From: Luminiphilus sp.
Lineage (GTDB): Bacteria > Pseudomonadota > Gammaproteobacteria > Pseudomonadales > Halieaceae
NCBI GenBank assembly: GCA_029242325.1
Contig: JAQWUD010000005.1
Span: 1-43,946 of the forward strand
Reading direction: 5' to 3'
Length of the DNA: 43,946 nucleotides
Shown: piece by piece, positions 1 to 11,518 of the stretch
How positions within the stretch are numbered: the first letter of the stretch is position 1
Layout of the letters: each line of letters opens with the position of its first letter
The notes under the pieces: model-generated
Databases searched by the model: none
What the model was told of the DNA's origin: nothing
What the model saw: only the letters and a program-made list of their open reading frames with translations
Translations under genes and position numbers: made by a program

Positions 1-396
1 ATTTCGCTCAAAAGTGGCAGTGTTTTGGTCGGGTGGCAGCCAGCCACACGCGGTGCTGGTCCAACAGGTCATCTCAACTTTTAACCAGCTGGTGTCCTCC
101 ATGCCGCCTGCCTTGATGAACATTTGGCCCGGAAGTTCGTCAACAAAAGTGAACATCTGGCTGCCGCAGTTCGGGCAAAATCCCCGGTTCACGTGAGAGC
201 CATCGAAGCCCAGTGACGCGAAGGTTTTGTATTCGCCTTCAATCGTGACTGCGTCCTGTGGAAACAGGATGACGGTCGCTTTTCCAGAGCCGGTAACGCG
301 CTGACAGTCTTTACAGTGGCAGTGAAGCCCGAAGCCCACCTGTGTTTCGTCGAATTGGTATTGAACCTCGCCGCACAGGCAGTGACCTTTTTGCAT
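1..396 (-). CDS. GFA/CENP-V family zinc protein (3' end outside window)
   Basis: This is the start of a glutathione-dependent formaldehyde-activating (GFA/CENP-V) fold protein; it stays open to the left edge, so the C-terminus is missing. Zinc ligands follow the family pattern: a Cys-x-Cys pair at residues 6 and 8, a Cys-x-Cys-x-x-Cys group at 26, 28 and 31, and a Cys-Pro-Asn-Cys pair at 74 and 77. I chose the ATG at 396 because GGAG lies 6 nt upstream; an in-frame ATG at 408 would add four residues but lacks a comparable ribosome binding site. The family is named after one enzyme that condenses formaldehyde with glutathione, but most members have no proven activity, so no substrate is assigned. 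It lies on the same strand as the hydrolase next door, with an 84-nt gap. Confidence 0.85.
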   Translation of the reverse strand, partial: MQKGHCLCGEVQYQFDETQVGFGLHCHCKDCQRVTGSGKATVILFPQDAVTIEGEYKTFASLGFDGSHVNRGFCPNCGSQMFTFVDELPGQMFIKAGGMEDTSWLKVEMTCWTSTACGWLPPDQNTATFERN

Positions 397-492
397 CACG
401 CGCTCCATTAAACTGTCTCGGGCAGAGCACTTTATCAGGCCCCCTTCCCGGTGGAAACATCCGGGGCGGTGCGCAAGGCAAAGAGCCCCGGG

Positions 493-1446
493 CTATACGG
501 GTAGGCCTGCGAGTCGTCTGATTGCTGTGTAGCGCGTTGCCCAGATCCTTTGGCTGAGCGGTGCGTCAGGGGCGAATAACTCTGAAGCGTGATAAGCCCC
601 TGTCCAAAGGTGAAACTCGACGGGTACGCCAGCGGCTGATAGCCTTTGAGCGATGGCGATATCCTCATCGCGGAACAAGTCCAGATCGCCGACGTCGATA
701 TAGGTCGGCGGTAATCCAGAAAGATCTTCAGCGCGGGCCGGTGCGGCGTAGGCATCGGGTTTGCTGTCGCCGAGATACCACTCCCAGGCTTCCATGGAGC
801 CGGCGCGATCCCATATCCCGATGTCGACAACTTCATGGGAGGACTCCGTCTCGTGACGATCATCAATCATGGGGTAAATGGGGAGTAGGTATTTCAGTGA
901 CGGCCCCAGACGATCACGGAGCATCAGTGCGGTGGCGAGGGCCAAACCGCCCCCCGCGGAAGCGCCCATGAGGCCGATATTGTCTGTGTCCATCCCGAGT
1001 TCTGAGGCGTGTTCAAAGACCCAACACACTCCGGCATAGCAGTCCTCCGGTGCGGCGGGGTAGGGGTGCTCCGGGGCCTTTCGGTAATCGATCGACGCGA
1101 TAGGTATATTGAGCTCGGTAGCCGCCTCGCACAGATTTTCATCCTGACTGTCCAGATCGCCCATGATCATTCCACCGCCATGGATATAGATCAGTCCTGG
1201 CGCATGAGCGTCTGGGGTATCGGGTGAATAGAGCCGCAGCGTTAAGTCGCCGCCCGGACCCGCATAAGTATGTTCAGTCACCCGCAGGAGAGGAAATTCG
1301 CCCTTTGGTGCGCCTGCACGAGCGGCGGACATCGCTTCTCTTCTGGCGACGATGTCGGGGATGACATTCAGCCCTCCCGGGATGGCCTCCCATAACGCCT
1401 CCAGCGGGGGCTTACTGCCTTCATCGATACGGTTCCAAAGCGACAT
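493..1446 (-). CDS. Alpha/beta hydrolase, hormone-sensitive-lipase (HSL) type esterase
   Basis: A 317-residue carboxylesterase of the alpha/beta hydrolase-3 family. The HGGG oxyanion-hole motif is at residues 89-92, the nucleophile elbow GASAG at 161-165 gives Ser163, and Asp256 and His286 fit the rest of the triad in the usual order. Family members hydrolyse short-chain esters or aryl esters in the cytoplasm; the substrate cannot be read from the sequence. No signal peptide is visible. The ATG at 1446 has GGAG nine nt upstream. The gene is separated from nrdB upstream by a strong terminator, so it probably has its own promoter in 1447-1540, but I could not pick one out. Confidence 0.9.
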   Translation of the reverse strand: MSLWNRIDEGSKPPLEALWEAIPGGLNVIPDIVARREAMSAARAGAPKGEFPLLRVTEHTYAGPGGDLTLRLYSPDTPDAHAPGLIYIHGGGMIMGDLDSQDENLCEAATELNIPIASIDYRKAPEHPYPAAPEDCYAGVCWVFEHASELGMDTDNIGLMGASAGGGLALATALMLRDRLGPSLKYLLPIYPMIDDRHETESSHEVVDIGIWDRAGSMEAWEWYLGDSKPDAYAAPARAEDLSGLPPTYIDVGDLDLFRDEDIAIAQRLSAAGVPVEFHLWTGAYHASELFAPDAPLSQRIWATRYTAIRRLAGLPV

Positions 1447-1540
1447 CCCTCACTACTCCACCCAAATCTGGGCCCCAGTGTAACGGTTAACCCCTGTGGA
1501 AAGTGTCGTCATACTTTATTAATCAGCTGAGCTCGGAGCT

Positions 1541-1570
1541 AAAAAAAGGGCGCACACTGTGCACCCTTTT
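1541..1570 (-). terminator. Rho-independent terminator of nrdAB
   Basis: Hairpin arms 1544-1555 and 1559-1570 pair over 12 positions with a single mismatch (1551/1563) around a 3-nt loop. Read leftward it ends in a run of seven U (1547-1541), which fits transcription coming out of nrdB, whose stop codon is 23 nt upstream. Confidence 0.85.
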
Positions 1571-1593
1571 GGATCTTTGTTGCGCCGAGAGGG

Positions 1594-2844
1594 TTAGTCC
1601 CAGTTCAGGGCGCCTCCTGTTTGGTACTCAATCACCCGGGTCTCGAAGAAATTCTTCTCTTTACGAAGGTCCATGATCTCGGACATCCAAGGGAAGGGGT
1701 TTTGCGCTCCAGGGAACTGCTCTGACAGGCCCAGTTGCGTTAAGCGACGATTGGCAATGAAATGCAGGTACTCCTCCATCATTGCTGCGTTCATACCCAG
1801 GACGCCTCGGGGCATCGTATCTCGCGCGTATTCAATCTCAAGCGCGGTGCCTTCCAGAATCATCTGGGTAGCCTCTTCTTTGAACTGTTCAGTCCAAAGA
1901 TAGGGGTTTTCCAGCTTGATCTGATTAATGACATCGATACCAAAGTTCAGATGCATCGACTCGTCACGGAGAATGTACTGGAACTGCTCAGCGACGCCCG
2001 TCATTTTGTTACGGCGGCCCATGGATAGGATCTGGGTGAAGCCGCAGTAGAAGAAGATGCCCTCGGTCACGGCGTAAAACCCAATCAGATTTCGCAGCAG
2101 CTGTTGATCCGCCTCGATTGACCCGGTATCAAAATTGGGGTCTGACAGCTCGTGTGTATGGCTGATTGACCAGGCTGCTTTTTTGGCCACTGAAGGGACT
2201 TCACGATACATGTTGAAGACCTCTCCCTCGTCCATGCCAAGTGACTCGATGCAGTATTGATAGGCATGCGTGTGGATAGCCTCTTCAAACGCCTGACGCA
2301 GCAGGTACTGGCGACATTCCGGGTTGGTTATCAGACGATAGATTCCCAGTACGAGATTGTTCGCAACCAGTGAATCTGCCGTAGAGAAGTAACCCAGTGA
2401 GCGCTCCACAATGCGGCGCTCGTCTTCACTAAGCCCTTCTTTGCTCTTCCAAGTGGCCACATCGGCAGTCATGTTGACTTCCTGTGGCATCCAGTGATTC
2501 GCACAACCATCGAGATATTTCTGCCAGGCCCAGTCGTACTTGAATGGCACGAGCTGATTGAGATCGGCTCGGCAGTTAATCATGGCCTTTTCGTCTACTG
2601 AAATCCGTGAGGCGCCCATCTCCATCTCCTCGATTCCTACCGACGCATCCATATTGGTAATCACCGCTTCAGCTGCTTGCATGGCCTCGGGCGAGGGTTC
2701 CGTGGACGCGGGCTCAATGGCCGGTGGTTCAGGCGTTTCAACCGTTTTCTGTGCCATTGTTGCTGCGGCCACAACAGCTGGCTCTGGCGCTGCGGTCGCA
2801 ACTGAAGCGTTCTCTTCCTGATTGTAGTCGTCCCAAGTCAACAT
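1594..2844 (-). CDS. nrdB: Ribonucleoside-diphosphate reductase class Ia, beta subunit
   Basis: The radical-generating subunit that, with NrdA, reduces ribonucleoside diphosphates to deoxyribonucleotides. It is 416 residues long. All diiron ligands can be placed: Asp157, Glu188, His191, Glu261, Glu295 and His298. The radical Tyr is present as Tyr195, four residues after His191, so this is a canonical tyrosyl-radical class Ia protein, not a Phe-type class Ic one. Residues about 10-65 form an Ala/Glu/Pro-rich low-complexity segment between the first residues and the helical core. The start ATG has AAGGAG ten nt upstream. It follows nrdA by 29 nt and is closed by a terminator, so the two form an operon. 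Confidence 0.97.
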   Translation of the reverse strand: MLTWDDYNQEENASVATAAPEPAVVAAATMAQKTVETPEPPAIEPASTEPSPEAMQAAEAVITNMDASVGIEEMEMGASRISVDEKAMINCRADLNQLVPFKYDWAWQKYLDGCANHWMPQEVNMTADVATWKSKEGLSEDERRIVERSLGYFSTADSLVANNLVLGIYRLITNPECRQYLLRQAFEEAIHTHAYQYCIESLGMDEGEVFNMYREVPSVAKKAAWSISHTHELSDPNFDTGSIEADQQLLRNLIGFYAVTEGIFFYCGFTQILSMGRRNKMTGVAEQFQYILRDESMHLNFGIDVINQIKLENPYLWTEQFKEEATQMILEGTALEIEYARDTMPRGVLGMNAAMMEEYLHFIANRRLTQLGLSEQFPGAQNPFPWMSEIMDLRKEKNFFETRVIEYQTGGALNWD

Positions 2845-2873
2845 GATCTTCTGTCTCCTTTTACAGCTGCCCT

Positions 2874-5759
<2,886 letters not shown>

Positions 5760-5826
5760 ATCGTGGGCTGCCTCTGAAACGCCATTTTAAGAAGAAGAAT
5801 CGACCTATTTGTTGTCACGCCTGAGC

Positions 5827-5855
5827 CTTAGATTGTTGGTCTAGTTTTGGCTCAA
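5827..5855 (-). promoter_or_regulatory. Candidate sigma70 promoter of nrdAB
   Basis: Read leftward, TTGAGC (5855-5850) and TCTAAG (5832-5827) are separated by 17 nt; each matches its consensus hexamer at four of six positions. The spacing, the position 68 nt before nrdA and the NrdR-like boxes immediately upstream support it, but the -10 is weak. Confidence 0.35.
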
Positions 5856-5871
5856 TGCCCATATATAGGGG
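5856..5871. promoter_or_regulatory. NrdR-like box 1
   Basis: The core CCATATATAG (5859-5868) agrees with nine of ten positions of the known NrdR core CwAtATaTwG. NrdR is the ATP/dATP-sensing repressor of ribonucleotide reductase genes. The box abuts the candidate -35 of nrdAB. Confidence 0.5.
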
Positions 5872-5886
5872 TTTACTGCTCCTGAA

Positions 5887-5902
5887 ACCCCAAGATAGGC
5901 GG
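5887..5902. promoter_or_regulatory. Degenerate NrdR-like box 2
   Basis: A second C-rich/A-T/G-rich element (CCCC then AAGATAG) sits exactly 31 bp from box 1, the three-helical-turn spacing typical of paired NrdR sites. Its match to the consensus is poor, so the spacing is the main support. Confidence 0.25.
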
Positions 5903-6119
5903 GTCCGGACCACAATGCAAGCAGAGTATGCTGGGTCTTTTGTGTGGACAATGTGTGAGTAACCCCACGGTACTTGGACCGGCAGCTATCTAAGCCCTTG
6001 ACTTATAGATCGAAATTTTTCGCCCGACTGTTGACTGCCGATTGACTGAAGCGGCTGCCTGAGTCGGTCAATTTTGATAGATAATAGTCACAGGGCATCG
6101 CTTCCATGACGCTCGGGGC
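5903..6119. other. Intergenic remainder between argF and nrdA promoter
   Basis: The gene-free stretch from 5760 to 6119 holds the nrdAB promoter elements in its left part. In 5903-6119 I see no coding sequence, no strong hairpin-plus-U-tract and no RNA gene. Several TTGAC-like hexamers (around 6000, 6030 and 6041 on the plus strand) have no convincing -10 partners. Confidence 0.5.
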
Positions 6120-7028
6120 TCAGGAAGCCAGCAGAAATTCCATTAGCGCTTTCTGTGCATGGAGCCTGTTTTCCGCCTCCTGCCAAATTACACTCTCGGA
6201 CGCATCCATGAGTTCCGTGGAAATCTCCTCGCCCCGGTGGGCGGGCAGGCAATGCATGTAGAGAGCGCCAGAGGCCGCCCTGTCGAGCAACTCCCGGTTG
6301 AGCTGGTAGGGGGCTAGCTGCGTTGCCCGGCGCGCTTGTTCTGATTCCTGTCCCATCGAAGCCCATACATCGGTAATCAGCAGGTGAGCGTCCGCCACCG
6401 CGGAAACCGGGTCACGGTTAATGCTGACCTGTGCTGCGCAGGCGTCGAGTAGCTGGCTATCAGGATCGTAGCCTTCAGGACAGGCCACCACCAGTTCAAA
6501 ATCCAACCGACGCGCGGCGTTCATCCATGAATGGCACACATTGTTTCCATCCCCCAGCCAACAGACCTTGTGGCCCGAGATGTCGCCTCGCACCTCAAAG
6601 AAAGTCTGCAGATCAGCGAGGATCTGGCAGGGGTGGAAGTCGTCGGTCAGACCATTGATCACGGGTACGCTGGAGTGAGCCGCGAAACGTTCAACATCAT
6701 CGTGGGCAAAAGTCCGGATCATCACTATATCGACCATCGAAGCAATGACGCGCGCAGTATCCTCGATCGGTTCACCTCGGTCGAGCTGCGTATCCTGTCC
6801 TGATAGAAAAAGCGCATTGCCACCCAGTTGCGTGATTCCCGCCTCAAACGAGACGCGAGTCCTGGTAGATGCTTTGGTAAAGATCATCGCCAATACTTTG
6901 CCCTCCAAGGTGCGGGTGTCCGTCCCTTGGCGGCGCAGTGTTTTCAGCTCAACACCTCGCTGAATCACCTCGCGAATCTCCTGATGGCTCAGATCCATCA
7001 GGGTGAGAAAATGTCGGGGTCCGGTCAT
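6120..7028 (-). CDS. argF: Ornithine carbamoyltransferase
   Basis: Transfers the carbamoyl group from carbamoyl phosphate to ornithine, giving citrulline in arginine synthesis. The 302-residue protein has the carbamoyl-phosphate motif STRTR at residues 54-58 and the ornithine-side motif HCLPAHRG at about 259-266, both intact. I start it at the ATG at 7028, not at the TTG one codon earlier: the ATG overlaps the argD stop by one base (TGATG), the coupling pattern seen across this genome. It is the second gene of an argD-argF pair. No ARG box could be found upstream of the pair. Confidence 0.96.
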   Translation of the reverse strand: MTGPRHFLTLMDLSHQEIREVIQRGVELKTLRRQGTDTRTLEGKVLAMIFTKASTRTRVSFEAGITQLGGNALFLSGQDTQLDRGEPIEDTARVIASMVDIVMIRTFAHDDVERFAAHSSVPVINGLTDDFHPCQILADLQTFFEVRGDISGHKVCWLGDGNNVCHSWMNAARRLDFELVVACPEGYDPDSQLLDACAAQVSINRDPVSAVADAHLLITDVWASMGQESEQARRATQLAPYQLNRELLDRAASGALYMHCLPAHRGEEISTELMDASESVIWQEAENRLHAQKALMEFLLAS

Positions 7029-8221
7029 CAAGCTGCTTCCTGCGCGGCGATGTCATTAAGGATGCCGGCGATGCCAGCTCCAAGTTCGGCGGCCTGTTCC
7101 TCGCTCATCACGAGTGGCGGCAACACCCTGATGGTGTCTCCTCCCGCTATGTTCAGGAGCAACCTGCGATCCAGTCCCCGCTGCACTATCTGGTCCGTTG
7201 CCACGTTGGGCTGGATGCCGATCATCAGGCCGCGCCCGCGAATGTCAGCGACCAGCGAGGGATCTTGCAAAGTGTGTTCGAGTCCGGCGAGCAAGCTGGC
7301 CCGAAGTGTCTCTGCCTGCTCGAGCAGATTGTCTTCTTTGAGGGTCGTCAGCACTGCCAATGCTGCCGCGCAGCACAGCGGGTTGCCGCCGTAGGTAGAG
7401 CCATGGTCGCCTGGTCCGAGTTGCTGTGCAGCGACTCCCCTGGCCATGCACACCCCGATGGGGAGACCATTACCCAAGCCCTTTGCTGTCAGCAGCACGT
7501 CGGGATCGATCCCGAGTTGCTCGCAAAGATAGATCGAACCGCAGCGGCCGTTGCCGGTCTGTACTTCGTCAAAAATCAATAACCAATCGCGGTTGGAACA
7601 CAGGGTGCGGATGCCGTTCAGGTAGTCCAGATCCAGCGGCCGGATGCCGCCCTCTCCCTGAATGGGCTCAACCATGATCGCCACTACATCATGAAGCTGT
7701 GTGCCTAGCCCATGAATGGCGTTCAGGTCGTTGGCAGGTACCCGCAAAAAGCCATCCAAAAGCGGGCCAAACCCTGCGCGGATTTTTGCATTTCCCGTGG
7801 CAGAAAGGGCGCCCAGTGTGCGACCGTGAAAAGCCCCCTCCAAAACAATGATTTGTGGTCGCTCAATGCCTTTTTGGTGGCCGAAGCGCCGCGCCAGTTT
7901 GATGGCGGCCTCGCTCGCTTCGGTGCCCGAGTTACAGAAAAACATGTTTTCCATCCCGGTTGCATCACTTAGGATGCTCGCCACTGACTCCTGCAGTTCG
8001 ATGTGGAAAAGGTTCGATGTATGCACCAATCTTGCGGCCTGCCCGGCTACTGCTGCAGTGACTCTGGGGTGGTTATGCCCGAGATTGGTAACGGCGATGC
8101 CGGATACGCCGTCGAGGTATGCGTGTCCGTCGACGTCGTAGAGCACCGCGCCTTGTCCGTGAGAGAAGGTCACTGGCAGCCGACCATAGGTCGGCATGAT
8201 GGCAGTATGGTTGCCGGGCAT
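7028..8221 (-). CDS. argD: Acetylornithine/succinyldiaminopimelate aminotransferase
   Basis: A class III PLP-dependent aminotransferase of arginine (and possibly lysine) synthesis. Features include [13 protein letters not shown] near the N-terminal third, the FDEVQTG segment with the PLP-ring Asp, and the TAKGLGNG segment carrying the Schiff-base Lys. The start is uncertain: the ATG at 8221 gives 397 residues, an ATG at 8197 would trim eight, and a TTG at 8284 preceded closely by AAGGGA would add 21. None has an ideal ribosome binding site, so I use 8221. It overlaps argF at its 3' end and is divergent from grxD across a short region. An arginine gene pair this close suggests co-transcription. 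Confidence 0.93.
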   Translation of the reverse strand: MPGNHTAIMPTYGRLPVTFSHGQGAVLYDVDGHAYLDGVSGIAVTNLGHNHPRVTAAVAGQAARLVHTSNLFHIELQESVASILSDATGMENMFFCNSGTEASEAAIKLARRFGHQKGIERPQIIVLEGAFHGRTLGALSATGNAKIRAGFGPLLDGFLRVPANDLNAIHGLGTQLHDVVAIMVEPIQGEGGIRPLDLDYLNGIRTLCSNRDWLLIFDEVQTGNGRCGSIYLCEQLGIDPDVLLTAKGLGNGLPIGVCMARGVAAQQLGPGDHGSTYGGNPLCCAAALAVLTTLKEDNLLEQAETLRASLLAGLEHTLQDPSLVADIRGRGLMIGIQPNVATDQIVQRGLDRRLLLNIAGGDTIRVLPPLVMSEEQAAELGAGIAGILNDIAAQEAA

Positions 8222-8348
8222 GTGAGAGCCGTATTTCGTTTGCTTCGAGGTGACCAAGAGTATCGAAGCGGCGTCCCGAGTCAAATCCCTTTATTCATTG
8301 ACTCCGCCTGAGCCTCGCGTCGTATTACAATAGGAGGGAATCAAAGCG

Positions 8349-8378
8349 ATGTGGCGCTCGCGCAATGTCGTAAACTAA
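8349..8378 (+). CDS. Possible nine-codon leader ORF upstream of grxD
   Basis: AGGAGG at 8332-8337 precedes ATG at 8349, which opens the short peptide MWRSRNVVN. Its TAA stop at 8376-8378 overlaps the AAGGAG that serves grxD. The spacing of 11 nt is long. The same ribosome binding site could instead serve the GTG at 8351, which is in frame with grxD. Coding status is uncertain. Confidence 0.3.
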   Translation: MWRSRNVVN

Positions 8379-8389
8379 GGAGAAGATCA

Positions 8390-8716
8390 ATGGCCATTAT
8401 AGAAACGATTCGGGAGCAAATCGAGAGTAACCGCATCATCCTTTACATGAAGGGCTCGCCCAATCAGCCTCAGTGCGGGTTTTCTGCTCGCACTGTGCAA
8501 GCGCTGATGTCATGCGGAGAGCGCTTTGCCTATGTCGATATATTGAGCAACCCTGAGGTGCGCGCCAATCTGCCGACCTATGCCAACTGGCCCACCTTTC
8601 CGCAGCTCTGGATCAACGGTGAATTGATCGGTGGTTGCGACATTGTTTGCGATATGGAGGCTTCAGGTGAACTCAAGGAGTTGGTAACTACTGCCGGCGC
8701 TGATTCGGACGCGTGA
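8390..8716 (+). CDS. grxD: Monothiol glutaredoxin, Grx4 type
   Basis: A 108-residue CGFS-type monothiol glutaredoxin, the class that binds and hands over [2Fe-2S] clusters with glutathione and BolA-type partners. The CGFS motif follows the Lys-Gly-Ser-Pro segment typical of the family, and the conserved WPTFPQLWI and GGCDI segments are present. The ATG at 8390 has AAGGAG at 8377-8382, a very good ribosome binding site, and its product begins like known Grx4 proteins. A GTG at 8351 would add 13 basic residues. It is followed after 30 nt by proA, which may share its transcript. Confidence 0.95.
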   Translation: MAIIETIREQIESNRIILYMKGSPNQPQCGFSARTVQALMSCGERFAYVDILSNPEVRANLPTYANWPTFPQLWINGELIGGCDIVCDMEASGELKELVTTAGADSDA

Positions 8717-8746
8717 TTTGATGTGGTTGCACAGAGGGCGGTAGCG

Positions 8747-10003
8747 GTGAGCATTACCGAAGACATTGCAACCATGGCCCGCGCGGCAAAGGACGCCGCT
8801 GGCGCGCTTGCAAGGGCTCCCATTGCGCAGCGCAATGAGGCCTTGTTCAACATTCGTGCTGCCGTGGCGGACAACCGCGCTGCGATATTGGAGGCGAATC
8901 AGGCCGACGTTGAGGCAGGGGCTGAAGCCGGTCTCGACGATGCGTTGCTTGATCGGTTGGCGCTCGATGAGGCGCGGCTCACCGCGCTCGAGGCAGGTTT
9001 GACTCAAGTGGCTGCTTTGTCCGACCCGATTGGCGATATTCGAGATCTGGCGACAATGCCCTCGGGCATTGAAGTGGGCACCATGAGAGTGCCGCTGGGC
9101 GTGATTGGCATCATTTATGAATCACGGCCAAACGTGACCGTAGAGGCTGCAGCACTGTGCTTGAAAGCGGGCAACGCAGTTATTCTCAGAGGGGGCTCAG
9201 AAGCCATTCATTCCAACACGAAACTCGGTGAACTGCTCGCCAGCGGCCTCATGGCTTCCGGGCTGCCCGCCGCCGCTGCGCAGGTCATACCGGTTGTTGA
9301 TCGAGAGGCAGTAGGGGCGTTGTTGAAGCTGTCTGAATATATTGACCTCGTGGTGCCCCGAGGCGGTAAAGGTTTGATCGAGCGAGTCTCTGCCGAAAGT
9401 CGTGTGCCGGTTCTGAAGCATTTGGATGGTATTTGTCACGTATATATCGACTCCGAAGCGGATTCACAGAAGGCGCTTGCCATTGCACTGAACGCCAAGA
9501 CGCAGCGCTACGGCACCTGCAATACGATGGAGACTCTGCTAGTTGCGCGCGCTAAAACCGGGCTTCTGCCGGAGCTAGTCGCGGCAATGCAGGCGGTGGG
9601 CGTTGAGGTGAGGGGATGCCCTGGCGCGCGAGACGCGGCGCCTGCTATCACCGTTGACGCCAGCGACATCGACTGGTCCACCGAGTATCTGGCACCGATT
9701 TTGTCGGTGCGTGTGGTGGAAGCTGTCGACGAGGCCATGGCGCACATCGCCCGCTACGGCTCCGATCACACTGAGAGTATCGTGACAGAAAATGCTGAGA
9801 CAGCGGCACGATTCCTGCGCGAAGTAGATTCCAGTTCAGTGATGCATAACGCGTCCACCCGTTTTGCGGATGGGTTCGAATACGGATTGGGTGCTGAAAT
9901 TGGCATCTCGACCGACAAGCTGCACGCAAGAGGTCCCGTGGGGCTGGAAGGTCTGACTTCCCGCAAGTACATCGTCAGAGGCGATGGACATATTCGTCAG
10001 TGA
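8747..10003 (+). CDS. proA: Gamma-glutamyl phosphate reductase
   Basis: Second enzyme of proline synthesis: NADPH reduces glutamyl-5-phosphate to glutamate semialdehyde in the cytoplasm. The aldehyde-dehydrogenase-like protein has IYESRPNVT in the cofactor domain and the catalytic Cys in [10 protein letters not shown] (Cys258). Start choice: the GTG at 8747 gives 418 residues, close to the 417 of E. coli ProA, and has GAGG upstream; the GTG at 8723 would add eight residues and the ATG at 8774 would remove nine. The stop overlaps nadD by four bases (GTGA). Its partner kinase gene proB is not in the window. Confidence 0.96.
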   Translation: MSITEDIATMARAAKDAAGALARAPIAQRNEALFNIRAAVADNRAAILEANQADVEAGAEAGLDDALLDRLALDEARLTALEAGLTQVAALSDPIGDIRDLATMPSGIEVGTMRVPLGVIGIIYESRPNVTVEAAALCLKAGNAVILRGGSEAIHSNTKLGELLASGLMASGLPAAAAQVIPVVDREAVGALLKLSEYIDLVVPRGGKGLIERVSAESRVPVLKHLDGICHVYIDSEADSQKALAIALNAKTQRYGTCNTMETLLVARAKTGLLPELVAAMQAVGVEVRGCPGARDAAPAITVDASDIDWSTEYLAPILSVRVVEAVDEAMAHIARYGSDHTESIVTENAETAARFLREVDSSSVMHNASTRFADGFEYGLGAEIGISTDKLHARGPVGLEGLTSRKYIVRGDGHIRQ

Positions 10004-10680
10004 TTTCTTCCTCCGCCTCCTCCTCCATGGTGAGGCCATCGTGGGCGCTGGGTCTCTTGGGCGGCGCCTTCGATCCTGTGCACATTGGCCATCTGCGAGG
10101 TGCGCTGGCTGTGCTGGATCATTTGGGTCTACAGAGAGTGGACCTGCTGCCCGCTGCGCAATCCCCACTAAAGCACTCGGCTTGCGTCGATAGCGCACAT
10201 CGATTGGCAATGCTGGAAATTGCCGTGTCGGGGGTGCCTGGGCTTGGTATCGACGCAAGAGAATTGGATCGCGCTGGGCCTTCCTACACTGTCGACACGC
10301 TGGCCGCCATCCGACAGGAATCCGACGCGCATCGGCCGATTATATGGATCATGGGGAGCGATGGTTTGACGTCTCTGCTGCGCTGGTCTCGATGGGAGCA
10401 ACTACTCGAGTTGACGCATGTGGTGGTCATGGATAGACCGGGTGCGTCGCCCGTGCCACGAGAGGTCAGTCAGTGGCTGGACGCGCACCGAGCATCCTCA
10501 GATTGGCTGCTGAGTCATCCTGCTGGCGGGGTACTGATGCTGCATCAGCCCTTGCTCGATATTGCGTCATCGGAGATTCGCGGTTTGATTCAGCGGGGTA
10601 AAAACCCCCGTTTTCTGCTACCCGATGCCGTTATGGAGTATATTTCGACCCATGATTTATTTGCCCCCCCTGCACTATGA
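10000..10680 (+). CDS. nadD: Nicotinate-nucleotide adenylyltransferase
   Basis: Joins ATP and nicotinate mononucleotide to form deamido-NAD in NAD synthesis. The nucleotidyltransferase signature [11 protein letters not shown] sits at residues 21-31 and the second signature, usually ISSSxIR, appears as IASSEIR near residues 187-193. Two starts are possible: GTG at 10000, overlapping the proA stop as GTGA, or ATG at 10027 after a pyrimidine-rich run that encodes mostly Ser. I use GTG for its coupling geometry; the ATG product would look more like other family members. It overlaps rsfS by four bases. Confidence 0.94.
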   Translation: MISSSASSSMVRPSWALGLLGGAFDPVHIGHLRGALAVLDHLGLQRVDLLPAAQSPLKHSACVDSAHRLAMLEIAVSGVPGLGIDARELDRAGPSYTVDTLAAIRQESDAHRPIIWIMGSDGLTSLLRWSRWEQLLELTHVVVMDRPGASPVPREVSQWLDAHRASSDWLLSHPAGGVLMLHQPLLDIASSEIRGLIQRGKNPRFLLPDAVMEYISTHDLFAPPAL

Positions 10681-11051
10681 CCTCTGACTTGCCAGCCGAC
10701 GACAATCTACCCGGTGAAGCTGTGCTTGCCATAGCACTTGACGCACTCGCTGATCTTAAAGCGTTGGAGCCAGTCTCCCTAGACGTTCGAGCGCTGAGCT
10801 CGGTGACCGATTACCTACTGGTTGCCAGCGGCACATCCACTCGGCATGTGAAATCGCTCGCCGAAAATGTGCTTATGAAGGCCAAGGCCTCCGGGGTGCG
10901 ACCCCTGGGTATTGAGGGTGAGCGGGTGGGAGAGTGGGTATTGGTCGATTTCGGTGATGTCGTGGTTCACGTCATGCAACCCGCCACGCGAAGTTTCTAC
11001 GACCTCGAGCGTTTGTGGTCCGTTCAGGCCACTCAGCCGCAGGAAATTTGA
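10677..11051 (+). CDS. rsfS: Ribosomal silencing factor RsfS
   Basis: A 124-residue RsfS/Iojap protein. The family binds ribosomal protein uL14 on the 50S subunit and blocks subunit joining during starvation. The [12 protein letters not shown] segment and the [16 protein letters not shown] segment are the hallmarks. The ATG overlaps the nadD stop (ATGA) and the stop overlaps rlmH by one base. The pairing rsfS-rlmH is conserved in many bacteria and places two 50S-acting factors under one transcript. Confidence 0.95.
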   Translation: MTSDLPADDNLPGEAVLAIALDALADLKALEPVSLDVRALSSVTDYLLVASGTSTRHVKSLAENVLMKAKASGVRPLGIEGERVGEWVLVDFGDVVVHVMQPATRSFYDLERLWSVQATQPQEI

Positions 11052-11518
11052 TGCGGCTACGCGTGTTGGCGTTAGGAAATAAGATGCCAGCGTGGGTCGA
11101 AGAGGGTGTCACCGAGTATGCTCGTCGCATGCCTCGAGAATTCAATCTTGAGTGGTTGGATATTCCGGTCGCTCGGCGCGGCCGGGGTACCGCCTCGCGC
11201 TACCTAGAGCTGGAGGCCGAAGCGATTCAGGCACGGCTTGGCAACGACTATCTTGTGGCATTGGATGTACAAGGACGCGAGGTGAGCACGGATTGGATCG
11301 CCGGTCGCTTCGATCAGTGGCAGATGGAAGGGCAGCGGGTCAGTATTGTGATTGGTGGACCAGACGGCCTGCATCAGAGTATTTTGAGCGCTTCGCGAGA
11401 GCGGTGGTCATTCGGCCGAATTACGATGCCGCACCCTCTGGCAAGAGTGATTCTGTCGGAACAGATTTATCGTGCCTGGTCAATACAGACCGGCCATCCT
11501 TACCACAGGGCAAACTAG
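11051..11518 (+). CDS. rlmH: 23S rRNA pseudouridine-1915 N3-methyltransferase
   Basis: A SPOUT-class methyltransferase of 155 residues that uses S-adenosylmethionine to methylate pseudouridine 1915 in helix 69 of 23S rRNA. The knotted-domain cofactor loop is seen as IGGPDGL, and the C-terminal SEQIYRAWSI...GHPYHR ending is typical. The ATG at 11051 shares one base with the rsfS stop and has AGGA upstream; the longer in-frame reading from 11015 lies inside rsfS and is not needed. Its TAG stop overlaps the GTG of mrdA (TAGTG). Confidence 0.96.
   Translation: MRLRVLALGNKMPAWVEEGVTEYARRMPREFNLEWLDIPVARRGRGTASRYLELEAEAIQARLGNDYLVALDVQGREVSTDWIAGRFDQWQMEGQRVSIVIGGPDGLHQSILSASRERWSFGRITMPHPLARVILSEQIYRAWSIQTGHPYHRAN

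Noticed and set aside
435-866. A minus-strand frame overlapping the HSL hydrolase
   Set aside because: It lies inside the hydrolase in another frame; the hydrolase has intact catalytic motifs.
5855-5962. A 35-codon plus-strand frame in the nrdA upstream region
   Set aside because: No ribosome binding site, overlaps the NrdR-like boxes, and the predicted peptide has no recognisable feature.
6040-6071. Inverted repeat ATTGAC/GTCAAT downstream of argF
   Set aside because: Six pairs around a long loop and no U-tract; not convincing as terminator or operator.
8222-8390. A possible ARG box upstream of argD
   Set aside because: Only one ATTCA half-site (8293-8297) is present; the other half does not match the ArgR consensus.
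11152-11517. N-terminal extension of mrdA into rlmH
   Set aside because: The extension is the out-of-frame reading of rlmH; GTG 11518 with AGGG upstream and a normal PBP2 N-terminus explains the gene.
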